From NCBI GenBank assembly GCA_027533425.1, contig JAPZUD010000007.1, positions 1 through 64,000 on the forward strand: a stretch of DNA of 64,000 bases. Reading direction: 5' to 3'. Origin of the DNA: Beijerinckiaceae bacterium (GTDB taxonomy: Bacteria; Pseudomonadota; Alphaproteobacteria; Rhizobiales; Beijerinckiaceae). This document shows, piece by piece, positions 62,669-64,000 of this stretch (positions are counted from its first letter, which is position 1; each line of letters opens with the position of its first letter). The position numbers and the translations under genes were made by a program. The notes under the pieces are model-generated. The model saw only the letters and a program-made list of their open reading frames with translations, was not told where the DNA came from and made no database searches.

Positions 62669-63475
62669 CTACTGGACCGTTCTTGTCTCGGTGGGCCGCC
62701 AGACCAGCAGCGGCTTCTCGATCAGCGTGACGCAGAAATCGATCACCATCACGAAGATCATCAGGATCACCATGCCGGCGAACACGCCGGTCACGTCGAA
62801 CACGCCCTCGGCCTGATGGATCAGGTAGCCGAGCCCCGCCGCGGAGCCGAGATACTCGCCCACCACCGCGCCGACCACGGCAAAGCCCACGGAGGTGTGG
62901 AGCGACGAGAACACCCAGGACAGGGCCGCCGGCCAATAGACATGGCGCAGCAATTGCCGCTCGCTCATCCCGAGCATCCGTGCATTGGACAGCACGACCG
63001 GGCTGACCTCGCGCACGCCCTGATAGACGTTGAAGAACACGATGAAGAAGACCAGCGTCACGCCGAGCCAGACCTTCGACCAGATGCCGAGGCCGAACCA
63101 GAGCGCGAAGATCGGCGCCAGCACCACGCGCGGCAACGCATTCATCATCTTCACGTAAGGGTCGAACACGGCGGCCACCAGCGGCTTCCGCGCGAACCAG
63201 AACCCGATCAGCACGCCGGCCGTGGCGCCGATCACGAAGGCGAGTACCGCCTCGGTCAGCGTGATCATCAGATGCTTGTAGACCGTGCCCTCCCAGAACA
63301 TCAGGAAGACACGCTCGATCACCTTCAGCGGGGTGGAGAAGAAGAATTGCGGCAGCAGGTAATAGGGCTTGCCATCCGAACCGGTGCCCAGCGGCACGGT
63401 GGAGAAAACGTGCCAGAAGACCAGCACTACCACGGCCACCATGACCTGGAGAAACAGCAGCTTGGCGCGGCTCAT
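62669..63475 (-). CDS. NitT/TauT-type ABC transporter permease
   Basis: The 268-residue inner-membrane permease has six to seven segments and the BPD_transp_1 EAA loop in VSPVVLSNARMLGMSERQLLRHVYWPAALSW (in segments). FVIGATAGVLIGFWFAR and VVGAVVGEYLGSAAGLGYLI are typical of SsuC/TauC relatives. It overlaps the ATPase gene by ATGA and lies 113 bp before the binding protein. Confidence 0.92.
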   Translation of the reverse strand: MSRAKLLFLQVMVAVVVLVFWHVFSTVPLGTGSDGKPYYLLPQFFFSTPLKVIERVFLMFWEGTVYKHLMITLTEAVLAFVIGATAGVLIGFWFARKPLVAAVFDPYVKMMNALPRVVLAPIFALWFGLGIWSKVWLGVTLVFFIVFFNVYQGVREVSPVVLSNARMLGMSERQLLRHVYWPAALSWVFSSLHTSVGFAVVGAVVGEYLGSAAGLGYLIHQAEGVFDVTGVFAGMVILMIFVMVIDFCVTLIEKPLLVWRPTETRTVQ

Positions 63476-64000
63476 GCGCGGACCTCCTTCGTAGCGTTGC
63501 CCAGGCCATAGGTCTTGCGGACCTCGTCGCGCAACGTGTTCCAGATTGCCGCGTGGAGACGGTGGAATTCCGGCTCGGACCGCACCTCGGCAATGTCCCG
63601 CGGGCGCGCCAGCGGGATCGGAAAATCACCGATGATCGAGGCGCGCGGCCCGGCCGACATGACGAGGACACGGTCGGAGAGGGCAATGGCCTCGTCAAGA
63701 TCATGCGTCACGAACATCACCGCCTTGCGATCGGCCTGCCAGAGATCGAGCAGCAGCTCGCTCATGATCAGCCGTGTCTGCGCGTCAAGGGGGCCAAAGG
63801 GCTCGTCCATCAGCAGGATCTTCGGCTCGCGCACCAGCACCTGCGCCAGCGCGACGCGTTTCTTCTGGCCGCCGGAGAGCTGGTGTGGATAGCGATCGCC
63901 GAAAGAGGCCAGCCCGACCTTGGCCAGCATCACATCGGCAGCCTCGAGCGACTGCCGCCGGGGCGTGCCCCGAACCTCGAGCCCGATCGCGACATTGTCA
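63472..64000 (-). CDS. NitT/TauT-type ABC transporter ATP-binding protein, truncated at the window edge
   Basis: The frame continues past base 64000, so the start and Walker A are outside. The visible C-terminal part has signature LSGGQKKRVALAQVL, Walker B ILLMDEPFGPLDAQ and H-loop THDLDEA, then a tail with PRASIIGDFPIPLARPRD typical of the NitT/TauT ATPases. The stop overlaps the permease start by ATGA. Confidence 0.94.
   Translation of the reverse strand, partial: DNVAIGLEVRGTPRRQSLEAADVMLAKVGLASFGDRYPHQLSGGQKKRVALAQVLVREPKILLMDEPFGPLDAQTRLIMSELLLDLWQADRKAVMFVTHDLDEAIALSDRVLVMSAGPRASIIGDFPIPLARPRDIAEVRSEPEFHRLHAAIWNTLRDEVRKTYGLGNATKEVRA

Overview
The window is high-GC DNA of an alphaproteobacterium, most probably a member of the Hyphomicrobiales (Rhizobiales). 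The pointers are FlbT and FlaF flagellin regulators, an alphaproteobacterial-type hook/junction gene set, a 1,677-residue GPR/RgsE-like polar-growth protein, a YcjX/YcjF pair, CtrA-like sites and an Omp25-type outer-membrane barrel. I cannot fix the genus. No insertion sequence, phage gene or CRISPR array was seen. One tRNA (Lys, CTT) is present.

Region 1 (1-17.7 kb) is a flagellar and sugar locus. Two tandem flagellin genes (the first cut by the window edge) are followed by an eight-gene, mostly ATGA-overlapping operon. It holds a TPR/GT41 O-linked glycosyltransferase and enzymes for a CDP-linked deoxysugar: glucose-1-phosphate cytidylyltransferase, CDP-glucose 4,6-dehydratase, an RmlC-like epimerase, a TylC3-like C-methyltransferase, a hexapeptide acyltransferase, an NAD-dependent reductase/epimerase and a CmcI-like methyltransferase. 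flbT-flaF and, on the other strand, flgE-flgK-flgL (with a good sigma-54 promoter) close the locus. The simplest reading is a flagellin O-glycosylation island making a branched, C-methylated sugar.

Region 2 (17.7-30.5 kb) holds envelope and stress genes: ycjF/ycjX, a SixA-type phosphatase, a universal stress protein, an MFS transporter, CcdA, a [2Fe-2S] ferredoxin, an HPt protein and the very large membrane-anchored coiled-coil protein. Region 3 (30.5-38.8 kb) has an Mla/Mce-type ABC lipid-transport operon, a divergent CheZ-like gene, a metallophosphatase/glycosyltransferase pair and an EamA transporter.

Region 4 (38.8-49.7 kb) starts with a TPP riboswitch whose aptamer contains the ribosome binding site of thiM. 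thiM, thiD and a TRAP-type binding protein follow in one apparent transcript. Next come a XRE-cupin regulator, two c-type cytochromes of lower GC, a lone form-II CoxL-like molybdenum hydroxylase subunit, a rhodanese and a dctPQM TRAP transporter.

Region 5 (49.7-64 kb) is mixed: an MBL hydrolase, a polyprenyl-phosphate sugar transferase with a repeat-rich upstream region shared with an outer-membrane barrel gene, small membrane and GFA proteins, tRNA-Lys, lipoproteins, a ROK kinase, leuA with a leucine-rich leader peptide and hairpin, Nudix and PhzF proteins, a ComEA-like protein, pdxY and an incomplete NitT/TauT-type ABC importer at the right edge.
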